Origin: Mytilisepta virgata
Lineage: Eukaryota > Mollusca > Bivalvia > Mytilida > Mytilidae
DNA: 64,000 bases
Direction of reading: 5' to 3'
Assembly: GCA_028015205.1 (NCBI GenBank)
Contig: JAPWFG010000019.1
Location: 930,001 to 994,000 of the forward strand
Under the pieces are notes generated by a model. It was not told the DNA's origin, searched no databases, and was given only the letters and a program-made list of their open reading frames with translations. This document shows, one piece after another, positions 62,101 through 64,000 of the stretch. The stretch's first letter is position 1, and each line of letters begins with the position of its first letter. Position numbers and translations under genes: made by a program.

Positions 62101-63963
62101 CGTGTTCAGATACATATATAATTAATATACAACATTTAGAATCTATAAAAATTATAAAGAGATGAAGAAAAAATTGATTAAAATAGATCAAAAAGATTTG
62201 ACAGTCCTTATTGCAAACGCACCAAGAGCAAGATGACAAATAAATCATTAAGATTTGTAAACCTTTGTTTATAAATTGACACTAATTAATCTACTCAAGG
62301 TGAACTTTTTTACAAATCAATGTGAAATCTCAATAAATCAAAAGCACAAGAAAATCAATAGACACTGATTGTCACAGACCTGATTTTCTTCCGCTTTAAA
62401 GCGGAATTCCGCTTTTGGAAGTCCGGATTTTTCCATTACGGTTCCTTTATTATACATAGTAAAATGGCTGCCGAAGTGTGATTTCCGCTCTGTTTTCCCT
62501 GTTGTCAAAATCAGGTCTGTAATAAATGTCAGTTATCGGAAATAAAAGTTACCTTCAAAAACAATTAATCTTCAAGGTGATGTTTTGATGAAGATTATTT
62601 GACATAACAAATAAAATTTTCGTTGTTTTTAAAATTTGGGGCTCAAAATTTAGTTTGAGATAGAAGAAAATTCAACTCATGCAAATTCAAGTAAAAAAGA
62701 TCGAAAAACATATTTGCAGTGTAAAACATTTGGGATCACATAAAAAAAGCGAGTTTGATTTGTTTGTTTGTTTAGTTAGGGTTTTACGCCGTTTTCAGCA
62801 CATTTGGCTATTTCGCGGCGGCCAGTTTTTATTTGTGGAGGAAGCCTGAGTACCCGGAGAGAACCACCGACCTTCGGTAGGAAAATTGGCAATCCTTGTC
62901 AATTAAGATCGGAGTCGAACACACCCGGCCACAGGTGAGATTCGAACTCACAACCTCAGTGTTGACAGGCTAGTGATCATTAGTAGTCATGCAAGTGAGT
63001 TTGAGATAATGAGAGTTGACTGTAATAATAATAAAAGAAGATGGTTTGGCAAACTATGAAGATTTAATTGGCAAGATTTTGTTTTGTTTTGCTGCATTGG
63101 GAGATTACCAAGTAGAAAATCTGTAATGAAATTATATGCAATTTGTATTTGGAATTTCAATACATAATATCAGTGTTACAAAAAGAAAAGAGAAGTTTAG
63201 AGAATGTCTCTTTTATATCTCTCACATTGTCATAAGTAAGGGGAGGTACAAGTATATCCACACAATTTTTCAAGGTCAGCTTAGGCATACTGTCACTTAA
63301 TATTGGTGTTCACAGATCATCTCAAAATGGTTCAACAAATGCATGAATCCTTTCAAAATAATACATGTATACTCAAACATTAAAATAGCTTACAGTTTGT
63401 CACATATAGATAAAATATTCAATCCAAAAGATTTTTATATCATAGGCACTAAAGAAAACTGTCAGCAAGTGGGAAATGCAAATAGTAATCAAAAGTTTAC
63501 TCTAATCAGAAAAATTGTAAAACAAAATGCAAGAAATTGCTTTTTAGATAATATCAAATAGTATTAAACATCTAGATGTAGAAATTACAGATTTCATTTC
63601 ACTCATTTAAAAGTGGCTGCATTGTTTGTTGAGAGTAAAATAATTTTTAATGCAGATTATTGGTAAATATATTAAATAAGTTGAATTAAACAAAGAAGTA
63701 GTCAGGAAAGATAATACTTTCCTTATAAATGATGATTTATTGTTCCAGATTTGGTCTGGTTATAAATTTCTAAAAGATGCTGAACTCAAATACCTGCATA
63801 AAACTGAATGTTCCTTTTTAGAAATTTATGATTTAGTTTTTATTCTAGCTTTCTGTGTATACAATGGTGTGGCTTACAAGCAAGGAGCAACATGGCAAGT
63901 TGGATGTGATAAGACATGTCGATGTGATATTGCATCTCAGAATATATACAATTGTATGGATAG
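20129..63963 (+). CDS. Gene B: giant modular secreted protein, vWA-vWA-ShK-ShK-VWC2-ShK-VWC13+ (3' partial)
   Basis: Forty-one exons with fully consistent phases give about 2,283 codons. Approximate residues: signal peptide 1-18; vWA1 24-210; vWA2 220-407; ShK 421-463 and 464-508; VWC-like modules 1-2 at 518-689; ShK 690-732; VWC-like modules 3-15 at 742-2245; first half of module 16 at 2246-2283. The protein continues beyond the window. From module 3 on, each module is followed by a Pro/Thr-rich linker. Family knowledge: vWA binds protein ligands through a metal site, ShK is a small six-cysteine fold common in secreted invertebrate proteins, and VWC modules bind matrix or growth-factor ligands. 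A secreted, heavily disulfide-bonded matrix or adhesive fibre protein is the best inference. No transmembrane segment is seen in this part. I cannot assign a gene name. Confidence 0.88.
20806..20817 (+). CDS. Gene B exon 2: 12-nt micro-exon
   Basis: GACAGTTTACAA lies between an AG acceptor and a perfect GTAAGT donor. It keeps phase 1 on both sides and adds GQFT between the signal peptide and vWA1. It could be skipped without breaking the frame. Confidence 0.6.
21630..22190 (+). CDS. Gene B exon 3: vWA domain 1 (degenerate MIDAS)
   Basis: A 187-codon phase 1 exon starting CVPQDIVFMVDTSNGVG and ending before GTAAGT. The fold is clear, including FDALGDLAYPL at the end. The metal site is altered: DTSNG replaces DxSxS and VTNGEA replaces the usual TDG, while the central threonine in RYTTEA remains. 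Metal-dependent binding is probably weakened or lost. Its YNTKTQLLSAIDQI stretch closely parallels YNTKAPLVNAINHL in gene A. Confidence 0.93.
22191..24075. other. Gene B introns around exon 4
   Basis: Apart from the 27-nt exon 4 I see no coding or mobile-element signal; AT-rich intron sequence with short T and A runs. Confidence 0.4.
23342..23368 (+). CDS. Gene B exon 4: short linker exon between vWA domains
   Basis: A 27-nt exon, ESPQLPAAT, with TTTTCAG before and GTTTGT after, phase 1 on both sides. It is one of three linker exons of exactly 27 nt in this gene. Confidence 0.7.
24076..24639 (+). CDS. Gene B exon 5: vWA domain 2
   Basis: A 188-codon phase 1 exon starting CLQKADLVFVVDGSGSIG. 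The MIDAS is complete: DGSGS, the threonine in GGGTNTAEA, and VITDGQSS. The exon length equals that of the gene A vWA exon (564 nt). The domain ends NYDQLNSITTQIIQKAC. Confidence 0.94.
24950..24988 (+). CDS. Gene B exon 6: Thr/Pro linker exon
   Basis: A 39-nt exon reading VRATAPVPTTRQP between TTGACAG and GTAATT, phase 1 both sides. It separates vWA2 from the first ShK. Confidence 0.8.
25172..25300 (+). CDS. Gene B exon 7: ShK domain 1
   Basis: A 129-nt exon with six cysteines in ShK spacing: DPCKDVQPNC, NMC, WAKDNCARFCGIC. The fold is named after a sea anemone peptide but is widespread in non-toxic secreted proteins; nothing here suggests toxicity. The donor is GTAAGT. Confidence 0.92.
25403..25960. 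mobile_element. Dispersed element, copy 1 (intron of gene B)
   Basis: Shares long blocks with 60311-60800: TATCAGCCCTAGGTCAAGAT, CTCATCCATTTAGTCAAAAT, GATAACAAAGTCATATCAGC and TACAATTTCCAATTTTATC. No coding capacity. A (TA)n run precedes it at about 25370-25400. Confidence 0.8.
26067..26201 (+). CDS. Gene B exon 8: ShK domain 2
   Basis: A 135-nt phase 1 exon beginning with a TTAPPP linker, then PCVDMISDC, FVC and WAGDNCRKFCGFC, giving the six ShK cysteines. It abuts ShK 1 with no linker exon between. Confidence 0.92.
26285..27435. repeat. 156-bp tandem array (seven units)
   Basis: The block CAATGGATT recurs at 26358, 26514, 26670, 26824, 26981, 27128 and 27284, giving spacings of 154-157 with one of 147. 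Each unit carries GATGAAACTTTATATGAAGG, TAGATGTGCATGAAGC and TTATCGCCGGATGCTTGC. It is led by GTCCGTCTGTCTGTCTGTCC at about 26303. The minus-strand readings across it are repeat artefacts. Confidence 0.95.
27806..27832 (+). CDS. Gene B exon 9: short linker exon
   Basis: A 27-nt exon, GAENGAIGF, between TTTTAACAG and GTAAGT, phase 1 both sides. It lies after the 156-bp tandem array. Confidence 0.7.
27935..28015. repeat. Poly-T/TTTA tract before exon 10
   Basis: About 80 bases of nearly pure T with occasional A, 45 bases upstream of the module 1 exon. Confidence 0.8.
28059..28176 (+). CDS. Gene B exon 10: VWC-like module 1, first half
   Basis: Phase 1 to 2, 118 nt. It reads CHYKGQSYQHGQKWTDGCDY then ECVCEDGQTGRYRC. 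It is one codon longer than every later first-half exon, so it may represent the older form or carry a local insertion. Confidence 0.92.
28601..28743 (+). CDS. Gene B exon 11: VWC-like module 1, second half
   Basis: Phase 2 to 1. Reads RCPLYYNLPSEC, then ECCQVPVC, then a Ser/Thr-rich tail without the Pro/Thr repeats seen later. Confidence 0.92.
28940..29054 (+). CDS. Gene B exon 12: VWC-like module 2, first half
   Basis: 115 nt, phase 1 to 2. Starts VCAYKQKMYYQGQSWQDGC and contains QCTCTNSGTGQYRC. The donor is GTAAGT. The intron that follows is about 3.1 kb and holds the palindromic array. Confidence 0.92.
29110..29465. repeat. Repetitive block of GGACCTCCTGAAATAT-type units
   Basis: Many short units such as GACCTCCTGAAATATT, AGGAGTTCCTGAAATAT and GGAGGTTCTGAAATAGAA occur in both orientations, forming quasi-palindromic patches. 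Confidence 0.7.
30620..30945. repeat. Array of nested palindromes
   Basis: Alternating TTTAGTATATACTAAA and TTTTAGGATATCCTAAAA, each self-complementary, are joined by TTGATTTT/AAAATCAA spacers. Almost the whole stretch can fold on itself at several scales. Confidence 0.9.
31104..31137. repeat. Perfect 34-bp palindrome
   Basis: CAGAGACATATAAAACA followed directly by its exact reverse complement, with no loop. In the same intron as the palindromic array. Confidence 0.9.
32128..32267 (+). CDS. Gene B exon 13: VWC-like module 2, second half
   Basis: Phase 2 to 1. Reads CPTYSSVPPYC, GECCSKPVC and a Gly/Ser/Thr tail (GSFTGTGSVSGKG). An overlapping methionine-initiated reading is in a different frame and is not the protein. 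Confidence 0.9.
32311..33873. mobile_element. CTCACCTG...CAGGTGAG element, copy 1
   Basis: Starts TTTAGCTCACCTGTCC with GGCGTCCGTCGTCC and ends CAGGTGAGCGATTCAGGCTC then CTTGTTT. Inside are two long diverged repeats (GAGAAACATGGC, AAATTTTCAGA, CAAAACTGTCA-type blocks) about 0.5 kb apart, followed by CCATAGCAACC repeats at 33470-33740. Confidence 0.8.
34361..34489 (+). CDS. Gene B exon 14: ShK domain 3
   Basis: 129-nt phase 1 exon: PTTPPPCVDNLPNC, DSC, WASDNCRKHCNLC. It interrupts the VWC series between modules 2 and 3. It resembles ShK 2 (both share PPPCVD and DNCRK), suggesting exon duplication. Confidence 0.92.
34560..36110. repeat. Decayed repeat block split by an insertion
   Basis: Units with ATGATATTATACCACTA, GGGTCACTTTGACCTATATT and TTTCAGAAACCTA-like text recur at 34.6, 34.8, 34.96, 35.9 and 36.05 kb. 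The series is interrupted by the element at 35032-35822. Confidence 0.65.
35032..35822. mobile_element. Long-TIR MITE with TTAA target site duplication
   Basis: 791 bp with inverted arms of about 310 bp: GGTAACAGGTACGTAAATGG on the left, the reverse complement of CCATTTACGTACCTGTCACC on the right. TTAA flanks both sides (35028-35031 and 35823-35826), the hallmark of piggyBac-type insertion. It encodes nothing. Confidence 0.9.
36487..36513 (+). CDS. Gene B exon 15: short linker exon
   Basis: 27-nt exon, DVKPTPSSG, between TTTATCAG and GTAAGT, phase 1 both sides; the third 27-nt linker exon. Confidence 0.7.
37129..37392 (+). mobile_element. tRNA-derived SINE, full-length-looking copy
   Basis: The head GGTGGCTGAGTGGTCTAGG resembles a Leu/Ser-type tRNA A-box region, and GAGTTCGAATCTC at 37199-37211 is the B box. 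A body follows with GTAGGTCGGTGGTTCTCTCC and GGCCGCCGCGAAATAGCC, ending in an (AAAC)n-like tail. Confidence 0.9.
37596..37710 (+). CDS. Gene B exon 16: VWC-like module 3, first half
   Basis: 115 nt, phase 1 to 2: CMYQGQEYQQGQGWMVSC, then QCVCEDAIYGYYRC. The usual DGC is SC here, but the cysteine is kept. Confidence 0.92.
38265..38509 (+). CDS. Gene B exon 17: VWC-like module 3, second half plus linker
   Basis: Phase 2 to 1: CPKYSNLPTGC, GDCCSSVQC, then a roughly 50-residue linker moving from Ser/Asn/Gly to TPTAPGGATPRPGTGGTG. First long linker of the series. Confidence 0.92.
38560..38960. repeat. Diverged relative of the 156-bp array
   Basis: CTGTCCATCCATTTGTATGTCC leads into CTTGTAAGCAAAACTC, TTGTGCATGAAGCAAATTA and GGAGAGATAATTG, following the unit order of the 26.3-27.4 kb array with about two units. 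Confidence 0.6.
39165..39995. repeat. Diverged tandem-core element
   Basis: TATCACCTGGCCAAGGCCAG starts a block with AAGATGGCCACCAGC at about 39340 and AAGATGGCTGCCAGC at about 39945, each followed by a TTAGTT/AACATTAGA stretch as in the 166-bp array. It runs close to the acceptor of exon 18. Confidence 0.6.
40031..40145 (+). CDS. Gene B exon 18: VWC-like module 4, first half
   Basis: 115 nt: CLYKGNLYLQNQMWDDGC and SCVCKDAKIGFYEC. Acceptor TTATTACAG, donor GTAAGA. Confidence 0.92.
40628..40893 (+). CDS. Gene B exon 19: VWC-like module 4, second half plus long linker
   Basis: Phase 2 to 1: CPSFSNLPVGC, EPCCQKPVC, then an unusual linker rich in Val, Tyr, Asn and Pro (VIDLYNNTYQVHYPLLYSN). It holds two N-glycosylation sequons, NNT and NRT. 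This linker differs in composition from all others. Confidence 0.92.
41188..41302 (+). CDS. Gene B exon 20: VWC-like module 5, first half
   Basis: 115 nt: CEYKGQRHNQGENWDDGC and KCVCEDASIGKWRC. The donor is GTAGCT, weaker than most. Confidence 0.92.
41698..41888 (+). CDS. Gene B exon 21: VWC-like module 5, second half plus linker
   Basis: Phase 2 to 1: CRKYNNVPQQC, DACCKEIVC, then a TPQPITSTAVPTTPRP linker. The donor is GTGAGT. Confidence 0.92.
42590..42704 (+). CDS. Gene B exon 22: VWC-like module 6, first half
   Basis: 115 nt: CVYGGRQYSQNQMWYDGC and KCTCDNAMLGFYRC. Acceptor CTAAACAG, donor GTATCA. Confidence 0.92.
43526..43610. repeat. Duplicated splice-acceptor region
   Basis: ATTATTTATAATTTATTGAT plus GTTCAGAGTATCAG (43526-43559) repeats at 43577-43610 as the true acceptor and first bases of exon 23. 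In the first copy the AG is lost (TTATTG). Confidence 0.8.
43595..43785 (+). CDS. Gene B exon 23: VWC-like module 6, second half plus linker
   Basis: Phase 2 to 1: CPEYQNVPDGC, PACCRVPSC, then an Asn/Thr/Gly linker. Its acceptor and first bases are duplicated 51 bases upstream in a decayed copy. Confidence 0.92.
44436..44691. mobile_element. Terminal-inverted-repeat MITE, copy 2
   Basis: 256 bp with about 55-bp arms: ATCCTCCCAAGTCAGGGCTT matches the reverse complement of the right end (CTGACTTGGGAGGAT). Same family as 19053-19295, sharing the CACACCAGGCGGCGAT core block in inverted orientation. Confidence 0.9.
44767..44881 (+). CDS. Gene B exon 24: VWC-like module 7, first half
   Basis: 115 nt: CLYKGQKYNQGQKWDDGC and KCECKDARSGLYNC. 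It lies 75 bases after a terminal-inverted-repeat element at 44436-44691, so its branch point region may come from that element or sit between them. Confidence 0.92.
45369..45571 (+). CDS. Gene B exon 25: VWC-like module 7, second half plus linker
   Basis: Phase 2 to 1: CPRYGNIPYPC, NPCCKVPDC, then LTPAPGLQTTLIPPKPGQT. The GTCAGT donor is slightly unusual at +3. Confidence 0.9.
45865..47740 (-). mobile_element. Dead Tigger/pogo-like transposon
   Basis: Minus-strand transposase in three open pieces. 47581-47324 has the CENP-B-like helix-turn-helix region (KRKRHVSSSKFSDLNELLFR, SRPILQEKALEFAQEH). 47290-46898 is the DDE core (FNAYETGLFFRALPEKTL, KQRLTVMLCCSVRGEKLKPL). 46725-46342 is the acidic tail ending SLIESDDD. 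In this copy the first catalytic Asp position reads NAYETG, and stops interrupt about 46730-46897 (FPANTT-like text with breaks). A CAGTGAAACTTTTCCAAACC terminus at 45865, preceded by TA, is a typical Tigger-style end; the other end was not found. Confidence 0.85.
47947..48061 (+). CDS. Gene B exon 26: VWC-like module 8, first half
   Basis: 115 nt: CLYHGVKYYQGQTWEDGC and KCRCDDSTRGYYTC. It follows the intron that carries the dead Tigger-like transposase. Confidence 0.92.
48296..48525 (+). CDS. Gene B exon 27: VWC-like module 8, second half plus linker
   Basis: Phase 2 to 1: CPKYPTLPKDC, DPCCQNPEC, then a linker with an NIT sequon and PAPTPGQGPAATPKP. Confidence 0.92.
49052..49166 (+). CDS. 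Gene B exon 28: VWC-like module 9, first half
   Basis: 115 nt: CMYKGNEYSQGQRWDDGC and SCICVDASMGKYKC. Donor GTATGT. Confidence 0.92.
49643..49860 (+). CDS. Gene B exon 29: VWC-like module 9, second half plus linker
   Basis: Phase 2 to 1: CPKWPSLPPEC, NPCCYKPEC, then TKAPHVGPTLAPTPYTG and further Thr/Pro/Ala repeats. Confidence 0.92.
50737..50851 (+). CDS. Gene B exon 30: VWC-like module 10, first half
   Basis: 115 nt: CVYKGTSYTQGQSWYDGC and LCNCENARQGIYRC. Donor GTAAGT. Confidence 0.92.
51112..51365 (+). CDS. Gene B exon 31: VWC-like module 10, second half plus linker
   Basis: Phase 2 to 1: CAEYQNIPKEC, PLCCKVPTC, then a roughly 50-residue linker with NKT and NQT sequons and the TPQPGQPNQTPGPTPVP run. 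Confidence 0.92.
51620..51995. repeat. Two-unit tandem-core remnant
   Basis: TTGTATGTCCTTCTGTCTCT leads into two units of about 160 bp sharing TTTTTAATG, TTGAAGGAATTA and GATGTTGTTGAC-like text. Same plan as the other tandem-core elements. Confidence 0.6.
52403..52517 (+). CDS. Gene B exon 32: VWC-like module 11, first half
   Basis: 115 nt: CIYKGKDYRQGQKWQDGC and DCECVNAKMGFYKC. The next intron holds the 166-bp tandem array. Confidence 0.92.
52752..54534. mobile_element. CTCACCTG...CAGGTGAG element, copy 2, with 166-bp tandem core
   Basis: Starts TTTAGCTCACCTGACCC and GTCGTCCGTCGTCGTCCG. GACCAAGTGTTGTT recurs at 52911, 53078, 53244, 53411, 53577, 53743, 53909, 54075 (one change) and 54241: nine units, spacing 166-167. 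It ends CAGGTGAGCGACACAGGCTC, then TTGAGAGCC hairpin and CTAGTTT. A hairpin followed by CTAG resembles Helitron-type 3' ends. The minus-strand ORFs across it (repeated SNNTWSAPHKEHSC) are artefacts of the repeat. Confidence 0.92.
54730..54935 (+). CDS. Gene B exon 33: VWC-like module 11, second half plus linker
   Basis: Phase 2 to 1: CPKYTNLPPQC, KPCCKKPYC, then ITGTLTPAPQYQITLAPLP. The TGTLTPAP start recalls the module 7 linker, suggesting a block duplication. Confidence 0.92.
55005..56220 (+). mobile_element. Tandem-core element, copy 2
   Basis: Begins ATAATCCCCGCTCTTCGAAT and carries five to six diverged units with GTAGATGCGCAATA and TTTTAGAATTTTGATTTTCA, then the tail GTGCAGTGCGGGGATGG and ATGATGGCACCAATTTCTAG. 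ATCCCCGC at the start and GCGGGGAT near the end are inverted. Ends 95 bases before exon 34. Confidence 0.85.
56316..56430 (+). CDS. Gene B exon 34: VWC-like module 12, first half
   Basis: 115 nt: CMYNGVAFKQGQTWDDGC and KCVCENGMTGFYRC. Donor GTATGT. Confidence 0.92.
56964..57350 (+). CDS. Gene B exon 35: fused exon, module 12 second half + linker + module 13 first half
   Basis: 387 nt, phase 2 to phase 2. It reads CARYNSVPQGC, DSCCRIPSC and a long TPGPGMTPNTNPTPKPP linker, then without an intron CMYKGVTYKQGQKFDDGC and RCECFDAPNGRYRC. This is the only place where a module boundary lacks its phase 1 intron. The usual tryptophan before DGC is phenylalanine here. Confidence 0.92.
57351..58072. 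other. Gene B intron with nothing recognised
   Basis: AT-rich sequence between exon 35 and exon 36; no repeat family or coding signal identified. Confidence 0.4.
58073..58299 (+). CDS. Gene B exon 36: VWC-like module 13, second half plus linker
   Basis: Phase 2 to 1: CQTYVNLPSNC, DPCCKIASC, then TPGPVITPQPKPGQT and more Pro/Thr repeats. Confidence 0.92.
58583..58697 (+). CDS. Gene B exon 37: VWC-like module 14, first half
   Basis: 115 nt: CIMNGRQYTQGQTWFDGC and KCVCEDGKTGFYRC. Tyr of the CxYxG start is Met here. Confidence 0.92.
58698..59742. other. Gene B intron with nothing recognised
   Basis: About 1 kb between the two halves of module 14. No domain-like reading and no repeat family I can match elsewhere in the window. 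Confidence 0.4.
59743..60032 (+). CDS. Gene B exon 38: VWC-like module 14, second half plus longest linker
   Basis: Phase 2 to 1, 290 nt: CRTYKNVPPSC, PQCCQLPQC, then about 65 residues of Pro/Thr/Ala/Gln linker including PTPQPQPTPVPG and KPGQPNPTRQPTPAP. Confidence 0.92.
60311..60800. mobile_element. Dispersed element, copy 2 (intron of gene B)
   Basis: Same blocks in the same order as 25403-25960, slightly shorter and with several indels. The two copies lie in the same orientation in introns of the same gene. Confidence 0.8.
60887..61001 (+). CDS. Gene B exon 39: VWC-like module 15, first half
   Basis: 115 nt: CVYKGKSYGQGQRWQDGC and NCVCTDGMTGHYEC. Donor GTAGTG. Confidence 0.92.
61376..61599 (+). 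CDS. Gene B exon 40: VWC-like module 15, second half plus linker
   Basis: Phase 2 to 1: CPSYPAVPPYC, DFCCERPVC, then PTPGPSIKPTIAPNPNLTP. The donor GTACAT is weak; reading through it gives Gly-Thr-stop within 9 bases. Confidence 0.9.
62378..62520. mobile_element. Small nested TIR element
   Basis: ACAGACCTGATTTT at the left and AAAATCAGGTCTGT at the right are exact inverted repeats about 143 bp apart. The inside holds GCTTTAAAGCGGAATTCCGC, itself palindromic. Confidence 0.8.
62761..62990 (-). mobile_element. tRNA-derived SINE, truncated copy
   Basis: Reverse-oriented copy of the 37129-37392 SINE: GGCTATTTCGCGGCGGCC, GGAGAGAACCACCGACC and GTGAGATTCGAACTCACAAC. The tRNA head is cut off at about 62990. 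Confidence 0.9.
63022..63848. other. Gene B intron with nothing recognised
   Basis: AT-rich; one 72-codon open reading at 63343-63561 has no recognisable domain and no splice support. Confidence 0.4.
63849..63963 (+). CDS. Gene B exon 41: VWC-like module 16, first half (last exon in window)
   Basis: 115 nt, phase 1 to 2: CVYNGVAYKQGATWQVGC and TCRCDIASQNIYNC. The donor GTAATT shows that the gene continues to the right. The sequence is the most diverged first-half exon: QGQ is QGA and DGC is VGC. Confidence 0.9.
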
Positions 63964-64000
63964 GTAATTATATATGATATATATAATGACTCAGCTTATT

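Larger units (their letters stand above)
61921..63021. mobile_element. pogo-like non-autonomous element with nested insertions
   Basis: CAGTCGACTCT at the left and AGAGTTGACTG at the right are inverted termini with TA on each outer side, as for Tc1/mariner-pogo insertions. Text such as TGAGATAGACGAAATTCGAC near the left end and TTGAGATA near the right suggest subterminal repeats. It contains the SINE at 62761-62990 and the small TIR element at 62378-62520. Confidence 0.85.

Noticed and set aside
63343..63561. 72-codon plus-strand open reading
   Set aside because: Intronic, AT-rich, no domain and no matching splice sites.

Overview
The window is eukaryotic nuclear DNA: AT-rich, short exons flanked by GT/AG introns, and many diverged transposon copies. 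Extracellular domain shuffling (vWA, TSP1, EGF, ShK and VWC-like modules joined at phase-1 introns) and the repeat types present (tRNA-derived SINEs, elements with cores of roughly 150-180 bp tandem repeats, pogo/piggyBac-like MITEs) point to a lophotrochozoan and most likely a bivalve mollusc, perhaps a mussel. The species assignment is inference; no organism-specific marker was identified.

Two protein genes are supported, both on the + strand. Gene A (2154 to about 12065; 5' end not found) encodes a vWA domain, a thrombospondin type-1 repeat and three EGF domains, then a short tail with a plausible stop and an AATAAA signal. Gene B starts at 20129 behind a TATA box and runs off the right edge. 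I traced 41 exons whose phases all agree, about 2,283 codons so far. They encode a signal peptide, a 12-nt micro-exon, vWA1 (degenerate MIDAS), vWA2 (intact MIDAS), two ShK domains, two VWC-like modules, a third ShK, and then thirteen further complete VWC-like modules plus the first half of another, separated by Pro/Thr-rich linkers. Each VWC-like module is built from one nearly invariant exon (115 nt, phase 1 to 2) and one variable exon (phase 2 to 1) that also carries the linker. The exception is exon 56964-57350, where the intron between two neighbouring modules is absent.

The two genes look like tandem relatives: their vWA domains are alike, both are modular, and both appear to be secreted matrix or adhesive proteins. 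vWA proteins are known in molluscan shell matrix and mussel byssus, but a role here is inference.

The rest is repeats. 1-2100 holds repeat debris. 6.2-6.9 kb and 8.7-9.6 kb hold reverse-transcriptase relics. 13.4-18.7 kb, between the genes, holds a tandem-core element and nested LINE fragments. Introns of gene B hold a 156-bp and a 166-bp tandem array, a TTAA-flanked long-TIR element (35.0-35.8 kb), a dead Tigger/pogo transposase (45.9-47.7 kb), a TA-flanked pogo-like element containing a SINE (61.9-63.0 kb), and an unusual array of nested palindromes (30.6-30.95 kb).
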